NCBI GenBank assembly: GCA_032191485.1
Contig: JAVDOI010000041.1
Coordinates: 1,079,501 to 1,143,500, forward strand
Direction of reading: 5' to 3'
Source of the DNA: Leptoclinus maculatus
Lineage: Eukaryota > Chordata > Actinopteri > Perciformes > Stichaeidae
DNA: 64,000 bases
Position 1 is the stretch's first letter. Each line of letters starts with the position of its first letter. Below are positions 11,057-21,614 of this stretch, one piece after another. Both the position numbers and the translations under genes were made by a program. Under the pieces are notes generated by a model that saw only the letters and a list, made by a program, of their open reading frames with translations, made no database searches and was not told the origin of the DNA.

Positions 11057-12561
11057 TTTGCACTGTTGTTCATCTCTGCACTCCCATCATCACAAACATG
11101 GACGTACTTTCCTGTCAGGCATGCTGCAACCATAACTGGATTTTGTACATAGTTTAACCTTTTACAGGGTCTCACTTGGTTTGGAAATGATGCTTTATGA
11201 CAGACGGTGCACACATAAGTGGGACCAGCCTTTATTTGTGACCTGAAAACAGATATAGCCTCTTTGATCAAACTGTTGTCACTTTCTTCTGTTTGTCTAA
11301 TTGTCCGTCTGTATTTCCTTTTTATTTTCATGGCACATCTTATGGTATGCATACTCCAATATGTAGGATTGTTTTTATATCTGTCTTGCATTATTTTTTT
11401 CATTAGTTGTCTGTGTCTTACCCTGAATGCTTGGTCATGAGCATAACGCTGAGTGATATGAGATCTCTTCTTCTGTCTAAATTCTACGCTTTCTTTATAT
11501 CGAGCAGTGAAGCACTGTTTTTTTTTCAGTCTAAAATCAGTATCGTCTCGGTACCGGGCCATAAATTGCTGTTTAAGTTTCTGTCTCAAATCAGGATTGT
11601 CCTTGTAACGAGAGAGCACGTACTGTTTTTGTTTCTGTCTAAAATCAGGATTGTCCTTGTAACGAGAGAGCACGTACTGTTTTTGATTCTGTCTAAAATC
11701 AGGATTGTCCTTGTATCCAGAGACCACGTACTGTTTTTGTTTCTGTCTAAAATCATCATCGTTTCTGTAATGAGAGGAAATGTACTCTTTCCGTTTTTGC
11801 TGTAAGTCAACATTGTCTCTTGTATTATTTATTTTCATTTGTCTAAATTCAGGATTGTTTCGATAATTCCAGCTTGCTTGATATTTTTTCTTTGCTTTAT
11901 ATGCTATATTTGAAGCATACTTTTCCCTTTCTTTCCTTTTCTGATTCTCTTTTCTTTGTGGAGTTTTTCCTGAGACCAATAGTCTTCTCTTCATTTTACT
12001 CCTTTGGTGTTTACTAAACTTTGACAATCTACAGATGGTTTCCTGCAAAACAGTATCAGAGAGATCACTGGCAACAGTATTTATTATTGAAGGAGAAATG
12101 TTTGATTCATTGACAGAAGCATCATGTGATGGAAGGAAACTGAATTCACTTGAGGGTTCTGGTTTATTTTGGGTATCAGGGAAGATGACCTCTTGTTGTC
12201 TCACAGATGATGTAAAAGTGACGTCGGTGGACTCTCCTGTCATTATGTTATCAGAGGGATCACTGAGAACAGGGTTTATCACTTCAGCAGTCAATTCTGA
12301 TTCACTGTGAGGAGCATCATGTGATTGGAATGATGTGATGAGGACTTCTGGTTGTTTCACAGCTGTGGTGTGAGGAGACATTTCAGGTAAAATGTTCTCA
12401 GGACGATCAGTGGCTGTGTTTGTCTTTAGAGTCGGTGAGTTTGATTCATCAACAGCTTCATCCAACAGAGTAGGTTCATCCTCAGTGACAGCTGTAGGTC
12501 TGCAGTCTGTGTTTGGGAGAGCATCATTCAGGTTGACTGTGTTCACATTGTAAAACTCCAC
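10972..12561 (-). CDS. Helentron N-terminal region: 18-residue tandem repeats plus Cys-rich putative zinc-binding segment
   Basis: An open frame of 529 codons with no ATG at its first codon (GTG), so its true start is unclear. The first 190 residues are acidic and Ser/Thr-rich. Residues about 240-400 hold eight or nine basic repeats of 18 residues, best unit QKQYVLSRYKDNPDFRQK, visible in DNA as a 54-nt period near 11590-11760. The C-terminus carries CTVCHKASF, RPCKRL, AACLTG and VHVCDDG, a Cys pattern suggesting zinc binding. It runs in a different frame from the next block (10364-11056). Continuity of the Cys-rich region across that join suggests a single-base indel near 11060-11090. No enzyme function can be assigned. 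Confidence 0.65.
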   Translation of the reverse strand: MEFYNVNTVNLNDALPNTDCRPTAVTEDEPTLLDEAVDESNSPTLKTNTATDRPENILPEMSPHTTAVKQPEVLITSFQSHDAPHSESELTAEVINPVLSDPSDNIMTGESTDVTFTSSVRQQEVIFPDTQNKPEPSSEFSFLPSHDASVNESNISPSIINTVASDLSDTVLQETICRLSKFSKHQRSKMKRRLLVSGKTPQRKENQKRKEREKYASNIAYKAKKKYQASWNYRNNPEFRQMKINNTRDNVDLQQKRKEYISSHYRNDDDFRQKQKQYVVSGYKDNPDFRQNQKQYVLSRYKDNPDFRQKQKQYVLSRYKDNPDLRQKLKQQFMARYRDDTDFRLKKKQCFTARYKESVEFRQKKRSHITQRYAHDQAFRVRHRQLMKKIMQDRYKNNPTYWSMHTIRCAMKIKRKYRRTIRQTEESDNSLIKEAISVFRSQIKAGPTYVCTVCHKASFPNQVRPCKRLNYVQNPVMVAACLTGKYVHVCDDGSAEMNNSAKCLMRGRKSGFVTPAIIILKMEPCQHSL

Positions 12562-12566
12562 AGGCT

Positions 12567-13655
12567 TTACTCATAGTTACAGGAGGACTGTGTGCCCATC
12601 ATTCTGTAGGACTTCTTGAGCCTGTCAATCATATCACTGAGACGTGTGAATGTCACCATGACAGCGGTACCAGGAGTACGTGAACCGGGGAATAGGGGCA
12701 AACCTCTGGCTGTTCTGGAGTGTGGGTCAAAGAAACCGTATCTGCCTGACCTGGTTCTGAATACTGCAATACACAACAGTCTCATCAACAGCAAAGCGTA
12801 CTTCACATCTGACAACAAGCAGCTCAGTCCTGACTCCAGGTCCAGAAAGCTATCGACAGCTCCAGGTAAAGGTTCTCCTAATGTGCCGTACCTAGAAAGT
12901 TGTGTCATGTCCACATAATGTGTCAACCTGCGTGCAGGAACTTCATCAGGGAGCTCATCGGTAGTCAGATAGATGTGATCCACGACCCTTTTCCTGGTCT
13001 CTCTATACATCGTGTTACCTTTATCCAAAACAAGGTTGAGGTCTGCTCTGGTGATGTTTTCATTCTCATGAAGGAATGCAAGAAAGGTTAGTGAGTTACA
13101 GGTACACTGCTGATTTCTGGATCTGCCGTATTTAACAGAAGCCTGGCTGCGGGATGCACGGACATGTTGTTCATCTCCCAGATTTACACAGTCTGCATGA
13201 GAAGGTCCTGCTGCAAAAGCCTGTGGTACACATGATGCATCACTTTGACCTCTGTGGTTTACCTGCTTCACATTAGAAGACCCTGCCTCACATGACTCAT
13301 CACTGTGTTGTCCTCTCTTTACAACGTCTGCATATGATACCTGTGGTACACGTGACACATCACTTTGACCTCTGGAGTTTTCCTGGTTGACATTAGAAGG
13401 CCCTGCCTCACATGCAGCATCACTGTGTTGTCCTCTCTTTACAACGTCTGCATAAGAAACCTCTGGTACACATGAAGCATCAGGCTGACCTCCCTGTTTC
13501 ACACTTCCAGCATGAGACGCTGCAGACATCTTAACTTCTCCACTGCTCTGAGGACCACCACATTCTGCTTCTTCAGTCGTTGTTGCACAGTGAATCTCAT
13601 CAGACCTCTGCCAGCGCAGCTTCTGAGCTTGTGACCTCTTACCCTTCCTTGGCAT
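12567..13655 (-). CDS. Helentron ORF with C76-like (herpes tegument-type fold) cysteine protease domain
   Basis: A 362-residue ORF beginning with ATG and a basic MPRKGKR start. Residues about 45-155 hold three imperfect repeats of about 40 residues built around SYADVVKRGQHSD and RGQSD. The C-terminal half has a compact domain with NQQCTCNSLTFLAFL near residue 185 and FFDPHSRTARGLP near residue 315, followed by a GTAVMVTF strand. A QC..NS cysteine motif and a later D-x-H motif are the signature of peptidase family C76. That family is known from herpesvirus tegument deubiquitinases and is, as I recall, also predicted in fish transposon-type proteins. Catalysis and deubiquitinase activity are inferred only. 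Its TAA stop lies 5 nt before the next ORF, so it may be a separate protein or a frameshifted N-terminus. Confidence 0.6.
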   Translation of the reverse strand: MPRKGKRSQAQKLRWQRSDEIHCATTTEEAECGGPQSSGEVKMSAASHAGSVKQGGQPDASCVPEVSYADVVKRGQHSDAACEAGPSNVNQENSRGQSDVSRVPQVSYADVVKRGQHSDESCEAGSSNVKQVNHRGQSDASCVPQAFAAGPSHADCVNLGDEQHVRASRSQASVKYGRSRNQQCTCNSLTFLAFLHENENITRADLNLVLDKGNTMYRETRKRVVDHIYLTTDELPDEVPARRLTHYVDMTQLSRYGTLGEPLPGAVDSFLDLESGLSCLLSDVKYALLLMRLLCIAVFRTRSGRYGFFDPHSRTARGLPLFPGSRTPGTAVMVTFTRLSDMIDRLKKSYRMMGTQSSCNYE

Positions 13656-16600
13656 TGTTGTTGTGTTTCAAAACCACAAATGTTATTGTTTTACTTTTAT
13701 TGTACAAAATCAAGATATAATATTAATGGTAAAATATTACTATTAACGAAGCAGGATCTGAAGATAGTAGTAACCTGTGTCTGATTTTAGTAATCAAAAG
13801 CACTTAGGAATGATAAATTAACTCACAGAAGAGTTCTGAGTTAAATGCTTCAAAACTATTCAATTTATAATTATACACCAAAAGAGACTTCACAGTATCC
13901 AAGCAAATGTTTGATCCACAAAATCCTAACCAAGTCTGTATAAATAAATTGTGTTCAAAATATAACACAATAAAGAGATCAATATTAATGCTCCAATTTT
14001 ACTTTACTGAGACAATATGATATTTGTATATTTTAGTGTTTGTGATACAAATTATTTGAATGTCAAATTCAGTGACAGTAACCTTAATTATATTCCTTAC
14101 AGTCTTAATATATTAATGCTAATATATTTAGGTTAATATCTAAACACCAAAATCAAAAAAATTCAGTTGTTTGACTTATTACAGCAAATGAAGGTTTAAA
14201 CAACAAATCACTTCTACACACTGATTTAAATAGTGTGATCAGGTCTTTACTTGGTCTGTATACGTGTATAAGGGACTGTGTACTAAAGGAACAGATTGTA
14301 CTTAATATTAAAGATGCTTCTCAAAGAAATCTGTGGAAATATATATATTCAATGTAAAAACTGAAGTTTAACACTGACACACAACTGAAGACAAATGATG
14401 CTACTTCAAATACTGTTGATTGAAGCCACCTAAATCTCAATAAATGTTTTTTGTAGTAATACAATACACTTGAACTTGTTAATTGAAACTGTAAAGACTT
14501 CAGTGAGATTTCAAAAAGCCTCAATTTATAGCTCGTTAGTATAACTACTACTAAGGAAACAGTATTTAAAGTGTACGAACCAGAATGTATGAACAATTTA
14601 AGGCTGACGCACTACAAAGAATATATTAATTTCAAAGCTTTAAAAAACCAGTAGTCCAATATCAGCTATGATCTGTTCTGACCCTAAACTGTTTGCACTC
14701 ACCAGCAGAGAATAAGTTAATACTACTACACTATACTATGGTTTATGTTCAGAATCAGGAAGAGTTGTCGTGGCAGTGAGATGACAGATGAATGCTTCTG
14801 AAGAACGTTGGGTCTGCAGACAGGAAACAGACACTCCAAATAAATGCACTTCCTCCTGATAGATGTCTGGATTTTATTTCAGTAGGAACAGGTTAGACAA
14901 CAAAACACTTCTACACACTGAATGATTCAAACAATGGATGTTTAGATGGAAAATAATTTAAATAATAGTGAATACAATGTATGTAGTGGTATTACTTTTA
15001 CTCGTATGTAGACTAGTCAAGTGAACAGTTTGAGTGTGAAATATCTGTTACCAAAACAAACCTCTGGGTACAAACCAACAGAGCTCCTCAGCAACAAAGA
15101 TCAGGAACAACTGGACTTATTCTCTAATGTGGATCTAATGTTTATGTATATTGACTAGAATGCAGTTCTTTAATTATGTTAATTGAATCATGCACAAGAA
15201 TTTATATACTTAGAAATTTACCAGATTTAATTCTAAATTATAATTTATTTTTACCAAATGTTTGTGATAGAAGTGTAACTTTTTCAATTACAACTAAATG
15301 ATGTGTATGTCTTTTTCAATTATATGTTCAAACAAATTTTGTTGAAAAAATCTCAAATAGTATATTTCAAATGTGTTGTTCAATTTGTACAAACAGTAAT
15401 AGTATTCTATAGATGTATATGATGTAGATAGAAGATTGAAAGAGGTGAGCGTGAGAGGAGAATCTCTCAGATCATTCAAAAAGATAGATCAGGTACCAGT
15501 AACCCGAGGATTGTGAGTGGATCAGAGGATCAGTGGAGAGACAGAGAGTGGGAGAGATGAGAGACTCTCAGGTTTTCGTTCAACAGACAGGTTGTGATAA
15601 CCATGTAATTCAGTTCAGAATTCCAGTAATTTGTTCAGAAGTTTTTCAGAAGGTTCGGTAGGTTTGGAAAGTTCGGTAACAGATAGAGTGGGATAGAAGA
15701 GGGATACAAAGAATGAGTTCAAAATCAAAGACAGAGCGGTACATTGACAGGAAAGCTAGAGGAACCAATGCTTAGACAGAGTGGATACAAGGTATAGGAA
15801 AGACAGAGAGCCAATATGATAGAGGAGAGGGGAGACAGCTGGACAGCAGGACACCTGTAAGACACAATAAAGACACACATTAGACAGCAGTCTGAATAAC
15901 AAACTAAGTAACTTCTACTCTAAGCTAACAGATCAGTGAAGTGTCTGCTCACATGACCATAATGTAAACACATCATGACAGTAGAACAGGTAATACTGCA
16001 CAGATTTATGTGAAATATCATGAAATGATATGAAGTATGGCTGGTTTAGAAGTCTCACATTTCCACTAACTACAACTTCACTACAGTGTGTTTAAAACCT
16101 GCAGTATGAAGTGTTTTAAGTAAAAGTGTTGATTCATATGTGAACTTACTGTCAAGTCACCACGGAGACACCAACTCTGATCTGCAGTTAGAGACAGGAA
16201 GGAGGAGGCCAGAAGAAATGGAGAGAGAAAGAAATGATCTTTACTTTCCTATCAGAAAACCAGTGTGTCACATCTCATTTCAATCTAGATCAAACTGTTA
16301 TTCAGGGTGGGTCATTTAGTGTTCAGTACGTAATGAATGGAGTCCTGTCGAGGCTACATTTGGATGGGAAGTCATTCTTAATGTAAACCAATGTAATATT
16401 AGTTTAGTAATAGCAAAATGATAATTCATGTGTGTGAACTTACACTTCAGAGATGGCAAGGAGTCACAGTGATGGTCTGCAATCAGAGACAGAAAAGAGG
16501 AGGAAGGAGGAGGAGGGGGAGGGTGAGAGAGACTCATCATTACAGCTCATTTTATTTCCTTGTTAATTATCAAAGTCTCATTCGTGAGACTATAGAATTA

Positions 16601-17190
16601 CCCAGGAACTTATGTTAGTCTTCAATAAATATCGTTAAGTTGCTTTAGAGATAAATAAATCACACAAAATAAATTAATCTGGTGTGAATCTAAACAAAAT
16701 TAAATGGTCTAAGATACTTAACAGTTAAACATCAAGTTATGTGATCTATTGTCAATTTGAGTTACAGTATGTCCGTACTTACCAGCCAAAGCGCAGATGT
16801 GGATCAATGTTCTCTTTGCCTAAGAGAGGAAACAATATTATTGTCTTCCATGTGTATGAGCAATAAAGGGTTAAAACTAGCAGAACTACAGAACACCCAC
16901 AACACATGACAGCTCCATCTCAGCTCTATGTGAGGGCTCACTGTGGACTAATAATGGATGATCTAATGTCTCTGTATACTGAATATATAAAGTCATGTTC
17001 CTATAGATATTAGTGATTACTACAGAATACTATCAGCATCATATGAACAAAGGTTATTTGTACATTAAGGTCTAATTCAAGATCACAAAGCTTGTGTATG
17101 ATCAAGTGTGCTTGGCATGTGTCTGTTGGTCACTTTTGGTTACAGATTTACACATTGAGACATAAAGTGGCCAGAATGGTAATTGAACAG
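13656..17190. other. AT-rich non-coding stretch upstream of the Helentron first ORF
   Basis: About 3.5 kb with no open frame that looks like protein, no recognisable transposon end and no clear tandem repeat. It would include the promoter and 5' terminus of the minus-strand Helentron if the element extends here. A purine-rich patch (GAGAGA-type) occurs at 15430-15850 and a short GGA-rich run at 16498-16530. I could not place the boundary between transposon and host DNA. Confidence 0.5.
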
Positions 17191-17224
17191 CTTTAACTGC
17201 AGATTAAACTAACATGAACAGTTA

Positions 17225-17320
17225 TATAACACTGTGACTGTAACGGGGGGGGGGGGGGGAAGTCTTCTAAGACCTCAATGACTGTATGAGAGAGAGACAC
17301 ACAGAGAGAGAGACAGACAC

Positions 17321-17353
<33 letters not shown>

Positions 17354-18903
17354 GAATTTTGAAGCCCAAAAGCATTTAAACTGCACTGCTGAAACCCCTT
17401 CTAGTTGAAATGTCTAACTATGGTGTCTGTAGCTGAAAGTATGAGGAAGAAGAAGGCTTTGAAAGTTGAAGTTTAATTAACAGGATTTGAAGATTTTCTC
17501 CATAGACATCCCATTAAAAAAAATTGCAAAAAGCTTAATAATTCAAAAAGTTGAAAGATTACAAATATGAAAAGTCATATCACCTCTCTCCTGAAAGCTG
17601 AACATTTTGATATTTCAACGGTTTCTGTAGCTTAAAAAAATGTCAGTAGTAGTGATATTTGTAATAGTAGTAGAAGTTGTAGTTGTAGTAGAAGTATTAT
17701 TAGTAGTAGAAGTATTAGTAATTAGAAGAAGTAGTAGAAGTAGTAGTATCAGTAGTCATAGTAATAGCTGTAGTAGTGGTCGTAGTATTTAATATAACAG
17801 TAGTAGTAGTAGAAGTAGTAGTAATAGTAATGGCAGTATTTAAAGTAGCAGTAATAGCAGCAGTAGTAGTAGTAGTAGTAGTAATACTATAAATATTAGC
17901 AGCAGTAGTAATAGTTGTCGCAGTATTAGTAAGAGCATTCATTATTTCAACAAAAAAGCGTAATTTTGAGCTTAATGTTTAAATACAGTTTATCCATGAG
18001 GCTTTATTTTGAAAGGGTGGGGCTGGGTGGGGGAGAGAGGAGACAGAATCAGAATGTATGAAACACACAAACAGAGGTTATTAAATGACAGTCTTCATCA
18101 CAAGCATTCCAGTTAGATTTCACTGTGTGGGGCTTTTATTTTGAAAGGGTGGGACTGGGTGGGGGGGAGGGGAGACATAATCAAAATGTTTGACACACAT
18201 AAACAGAGGTTATTAAATGGCAGGCTTCATCACAAGCATTTCAGTTAGAATTCACTCTTTGGGGCTTTTATTTTGAAATGGTGTGTGTGGGGGGGGGGGG
18301 AGAAAGGGAGAGGAGACAGAATCATAATGTTAGATAAATGACAGGTTTCATCACAAGCATTTCAGTTAGAATTCATTCTGTGGGGCTTTTATTTTAAAAT
18401 GGGGTGTGTGTGGTGGTGGAGGGGAAAAAGTCCTCCAAGACCTGAATAACTGTATGAGAGAGAGACACACAGAGAGAGAGAGAGACACACAGAGAGAGAG
18501 ACAGACAGAGAGAGAATGTTGAAGCCCGAAAGCATTTAAACTGCACTGCTGAAAACCCTTCTAGTTGAAATGTCTAACTATGATGTCTGTAGTTGAAAGT
18601 ATGAGGAAGAAGAAGGCTTTGAAAGTTGAAGAAGTTTAATCCATGAGGCTTTTATTTTGAAAGGGTGGGGCTGGGTGGGGAGAGAGGAGACAGAATCAGA
18701 ATGTATGAAACACACAGAGGTTATTAAATGACAGTCTTCATCACAAGCATTTCAGTTAGAATTCATTCTGTGGGGCTTTTATTTTAAAATGGTGTGTGTG
18801 TGTATGTGTGGTGGGGGGGGGGGGGGGGGATAAAAAGTCCTCTAAGACCTGAATGACTGTATGAGAGAGAGACACACAGAGAGAGAGACAGAGACAGACA
18901 CAC

Positions 18904-18934
<31 letters not shown>

Positions 18935-19258
18935 GTTGAAGGCCGAAAGCATTTAAACTGCACTGCTGAAAACCCATCTAGTTGAAATGTCTAACTATGG
19001 TGTCTGTAGCTGAAAGTATGAGGAAGAAGAAGGCTTTGAAAGTTGAAGAAGTTTATTCATGAGGCTTTTATTTTGAAAGGGTGGGGCTGGGTGGGGAGAG
19101 AGGAGACAGAATCAGAATGTATGAAACACAAAGAGGTTATTAAATGACAGTCTTCATCACAAGCATTTCAGTTAGAATTCATTCTGTGGGGCTTTTATTT
19201 TAAAATGGTGTGTGTGTATGTGTGGTGGGGGGGCGGGGGGAGGGGATAAAAAGTCCTC
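17225..19258. repeat. Purine-rich repeat cluster with poly-G, GACA and GTA tracts
   Basis: Repeated modules of about 400 bp, recurring near 17240, 18400 and 18810 and again near 19215. Each has a TG tract, a run of 8-17 G, TCCTCTAAGACCTGAATGAC, GAGA/GACA repeats, and a segment containing GCATTTAAACTGCACTGCTG and AGTATGAGGAAGAAGAAGGC. A GTA/AGT triplet array fills 17643-17940. The same modules make up the large array at 36815-46700. No gene is visible. Confidence 0.85.
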
Positions 19259-19261
19259 TAA

Positions 19262-20270
19262 TGCTGCGTTCACACCAAACGCGTCGCGAATTCATCGCGC
19301 CGCAAATTCGCGTCCAACGCGCCGCCGGTCTCGCTGGGGACCATTTGTGTTCATTCGCGCGAATCGCGCTGGACTCGCTGGAGAGGGGGCGGGGCTTATC
19401 GCTCTGAAATCCCTAAACTGTCCGCCTTTAACCATGGAAAAAATAACCTCTATTTCTGCTTAGTACGTGTTGTGGAAGTCCCAGATATCACGGGAAACTA
19501 AACGCCGTCATGTCTGGTTAATAACATTGTCCAGAGGAGCTCCGTGGATTGTATCGAGATGTATTCACTGTGTCTAGCAAGCCACACGTCGCTGTTTACT
19601 ACGGCTGTATGAGCCCCAAATAAACTGATTTGGCTGTGATTTAACTGCAATAAACCGACAAAAAGGGACTCCGAAATAACTACCTAATGATGCCGATTTG
19701 TCTGAATTCATGTTTTGTTAGTTCTCTCCGCAAGACGACAAGCAAATAACTTTTAAAATACTTGTTTTCTCAATGGAGCTCGGATGGATCGGTGCTAGGC
19801 TATGCTAACATGGTAGCAGCTCCATCAACACTCACAATAACGTCATCTAGACGTAAATACGGCAGCGTCTTTTTCATTGTTTGTACCATCTGGTTTACAC
19901 ACACACACATTTATACACATAGTTTGGTCCGGTCTCTATTGATATGAGGTATCGTAGAGCTCCGGGTGAACACAGACGGCTACAGTATTTATTTCCTGAT
20001 TCAGCAACGGCAGGAAGTCAGTGATGACAGGAGAAACATCTCAACGCTGATAGGCTATCGCGCCACAGCGTCACGCGATTTTTTCGCAGAAGTTCAAATA
20101 TTTCAACTTCTGCGTTTTGGCGTTTGACGCGAGTTCGCGTCCATCGCGCCGCAAATTCGCGTCCATCGCGCCGCACAAACGCAGATTCGCGTCGCTCCAG
20201 TCTCATCGCGTCTGTGCATAGACTTTGTATGTAATCTCGACGCGTCGACGCGTTTGGTGTGAACGCAGCA
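19262..20270. mobile_element. PIF/Harbinger-type MITE, complete, TAA target duplication
   Basis: Left end TGCTGCGTTCACACCAAACG is the inverse of the right end (CGTTTGGTGTGAACGCAGCA), giving a terminal inverted repeat of at least 20 bp. Both sides carry TAA (19259-19261 and 20271-20273), the duplication expected for PIF/Harbinger. Removing the element restores the repeat sequence CCTCTAAGACCTGAATGAC found uninterrupted elsewhere in the window. The subterminal region has repeated GCGCCGCAAATTCGCGTCCA blocks. No transposase is encoded in the 1,009 bp. Confidence 0.92.
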
Positions 20271-20440
20271 TAAGACCTGAATGACTGTATGAGAGACAGA
20301 CACACACAGAGAGAGAGAGAGACAGACAGAGAGAGAATGTTGAAGCCCGAAAGCATTTAAACTGCACTGCTGAAAACCCTTCTAGTTGAAATGTCTAACT
20401 ATGATGTCTGTAGCTGAAAGTATGAGGAAGAAGAAGGCTT

Positions 20441-21299
20441 TGAAAGTACGGACGCGGCTCAAGGCCTTAACAAAAGCCTAAAGTTAAAGGTGACTTACAT
20501 AAAAAGTTACAATTTAAAAGTGTGTGTGTGTGAAGGCATGTGCAGTGACGCATGGCCAAGGTGACCTGGCAGACATTAATGCGACGGCAGGCCTCAAGGC
20601 CTGTGAGAAGGGTTAGGAAGGTTCAGGTCCGAGACTGTTACATATTACCTAGACAGTACCTGTCCTTACTTAACCACGAGGTCCCCTGGAAAGTCCCTGC
20701 ACATGAGTGTGTGTGTGTGTGAGTGTGTGTGTCAGTCTATGTCGTAACTGCACATCCGTGCAGCAGGCGCCGTCTTACAAGAGACACAGAGCCCTATGCC
20801 TCTTTCAGTTACTTTTTTGTTTTACTGTATTTTTCATTCATTGTTTTGCTGAGCAGCAATATGGTGCCGTTAACACCTAATAACCAGGGCCTTCCGTGCA
20901 GAAGGAATCCACAATTTCGCAAATACTCCAGCTCATGATGAACCCAGTAGCACTAATCCGTCTCTGAGCTTCTGTGCACCGTTTTGTAATGCAGCTCCAA
21001 AGTGCTCTACTGTGGTAAGACCACGCTCACATTGTAGACAAGACAGACGCTGTTTGAATCTCAGTGAACATGAAAAGAATTCTCCTCCAGTCTGACTAAA
21101 TATGTTAACTTTATGATCTTTTGATGTTTGTGTTTTGAGCTAACTTAGCCAGCTGGTTATTGATTATTATTATTAATATAATTATTATTGACTTATTGTA
21201 TTATTTAATGAATCTCTGAATTGTTGTTTCATGACATCTTGTTATTTAGTGTCTGGTGTCTTCTCTCTCTCTCTCTTTCATCTTCTATCATCTCTCCAG
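20441..21299. other. Non-coding stretch upstream of the SRCR gene exons
   Basis: About 860 bp with no assignable gene. It includes TG tracts near 20521 and 20710. The last 40 bp (CT-rich, ending CCAG) form the polypyrimidine tract and acceptor of the first SRCR exon. An open frame reads through this tract from a TTG codon at 21221, but it is intronic, and I see no convincing signal-peptide exon. Confidence 0.6.
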
Positions 21300-21614
21300 A
21301 CTCTGTCAGGCTGGTGAATGGGACTAGTCTGTGCTCAGGCAGACTGGAGGTGAAGTCTAACCAGTCTAACCAGTGGTGGTCCTCAGTGTGTGAAGATGAC
21401 TTTGACCAGCAGGATGCAGAGGTGGTCTGTAGGGAGCTTGGCTGTGGGGCTCCTTCAGTCCTCCAGGGGGCGCTCTATGGAGAAGTGGAGGCTCCAATGT
21501 GGACCAAAGAGTTCCAGTGTGGAGGCCATGAGTCTGCTCTCCTGGACTGTAGAAGCTCAGGCTCAGATAGAAACACCTGCTCACCTGGCAAAGCTGTTGG
21601 ACTCACCTGCTCAG
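21300..21614 (+). CDS. SRCR domain 1 exon (group B, eight Cys)
   Basis: A 315-nt phase 1-1 exon, the standard size for one SRCR domain. It begins VRLVNGTSLCSGRLEVK and contains WWSSVCEDDF, DAEVVCRELGCG, EFQCGGHESALLDC and ends VGLTCSG. All eight cysteines of group B are present. Acceptor CCAG at 21296-21299, donor GT at 21615. Confidence 0.92.

Larger units (their letters stand above)
1..13655 (-). mobile_element. Helentron (Helitron2-like rolling-circle transposon), left copy, degraded
   Basis: All coding pieces are on the minus strand, in the order protease-like, repeat/Cys-rich, DUF6570-like, HUH Rep, PIF1 helicase, AP-endonuclease-like. A C-terminal endonuclease fused to Rep-Hel is the established hallmark of fish Helentrons. 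Positions 1-3323 match 54940-58376 of the second copy, so the element probably continues left of the window. The coding region is broken by two LTR-like insertions, two apparent frameshifts near 11060 and 10370, and a stop between helicase motifs V and VI near 4212. The exact termini were not determined; the 5' limit is set only by the first ORF start at 13655. Confidence 0.85.

Noticed and set aside
17225..19258. CRISPR-like array from regularly recurring GACA/G-run modules
   Set aside because: Eukaryotic simple repeats; no conserved short direct repeats separated by unique spacers.
21221..21300. Signal peptide directly joined to SRCR domain 1
   Set aside because: The frame opens with TTG and is a CT-rich polypyrimidine tract ending in CCAG, so it is intron.
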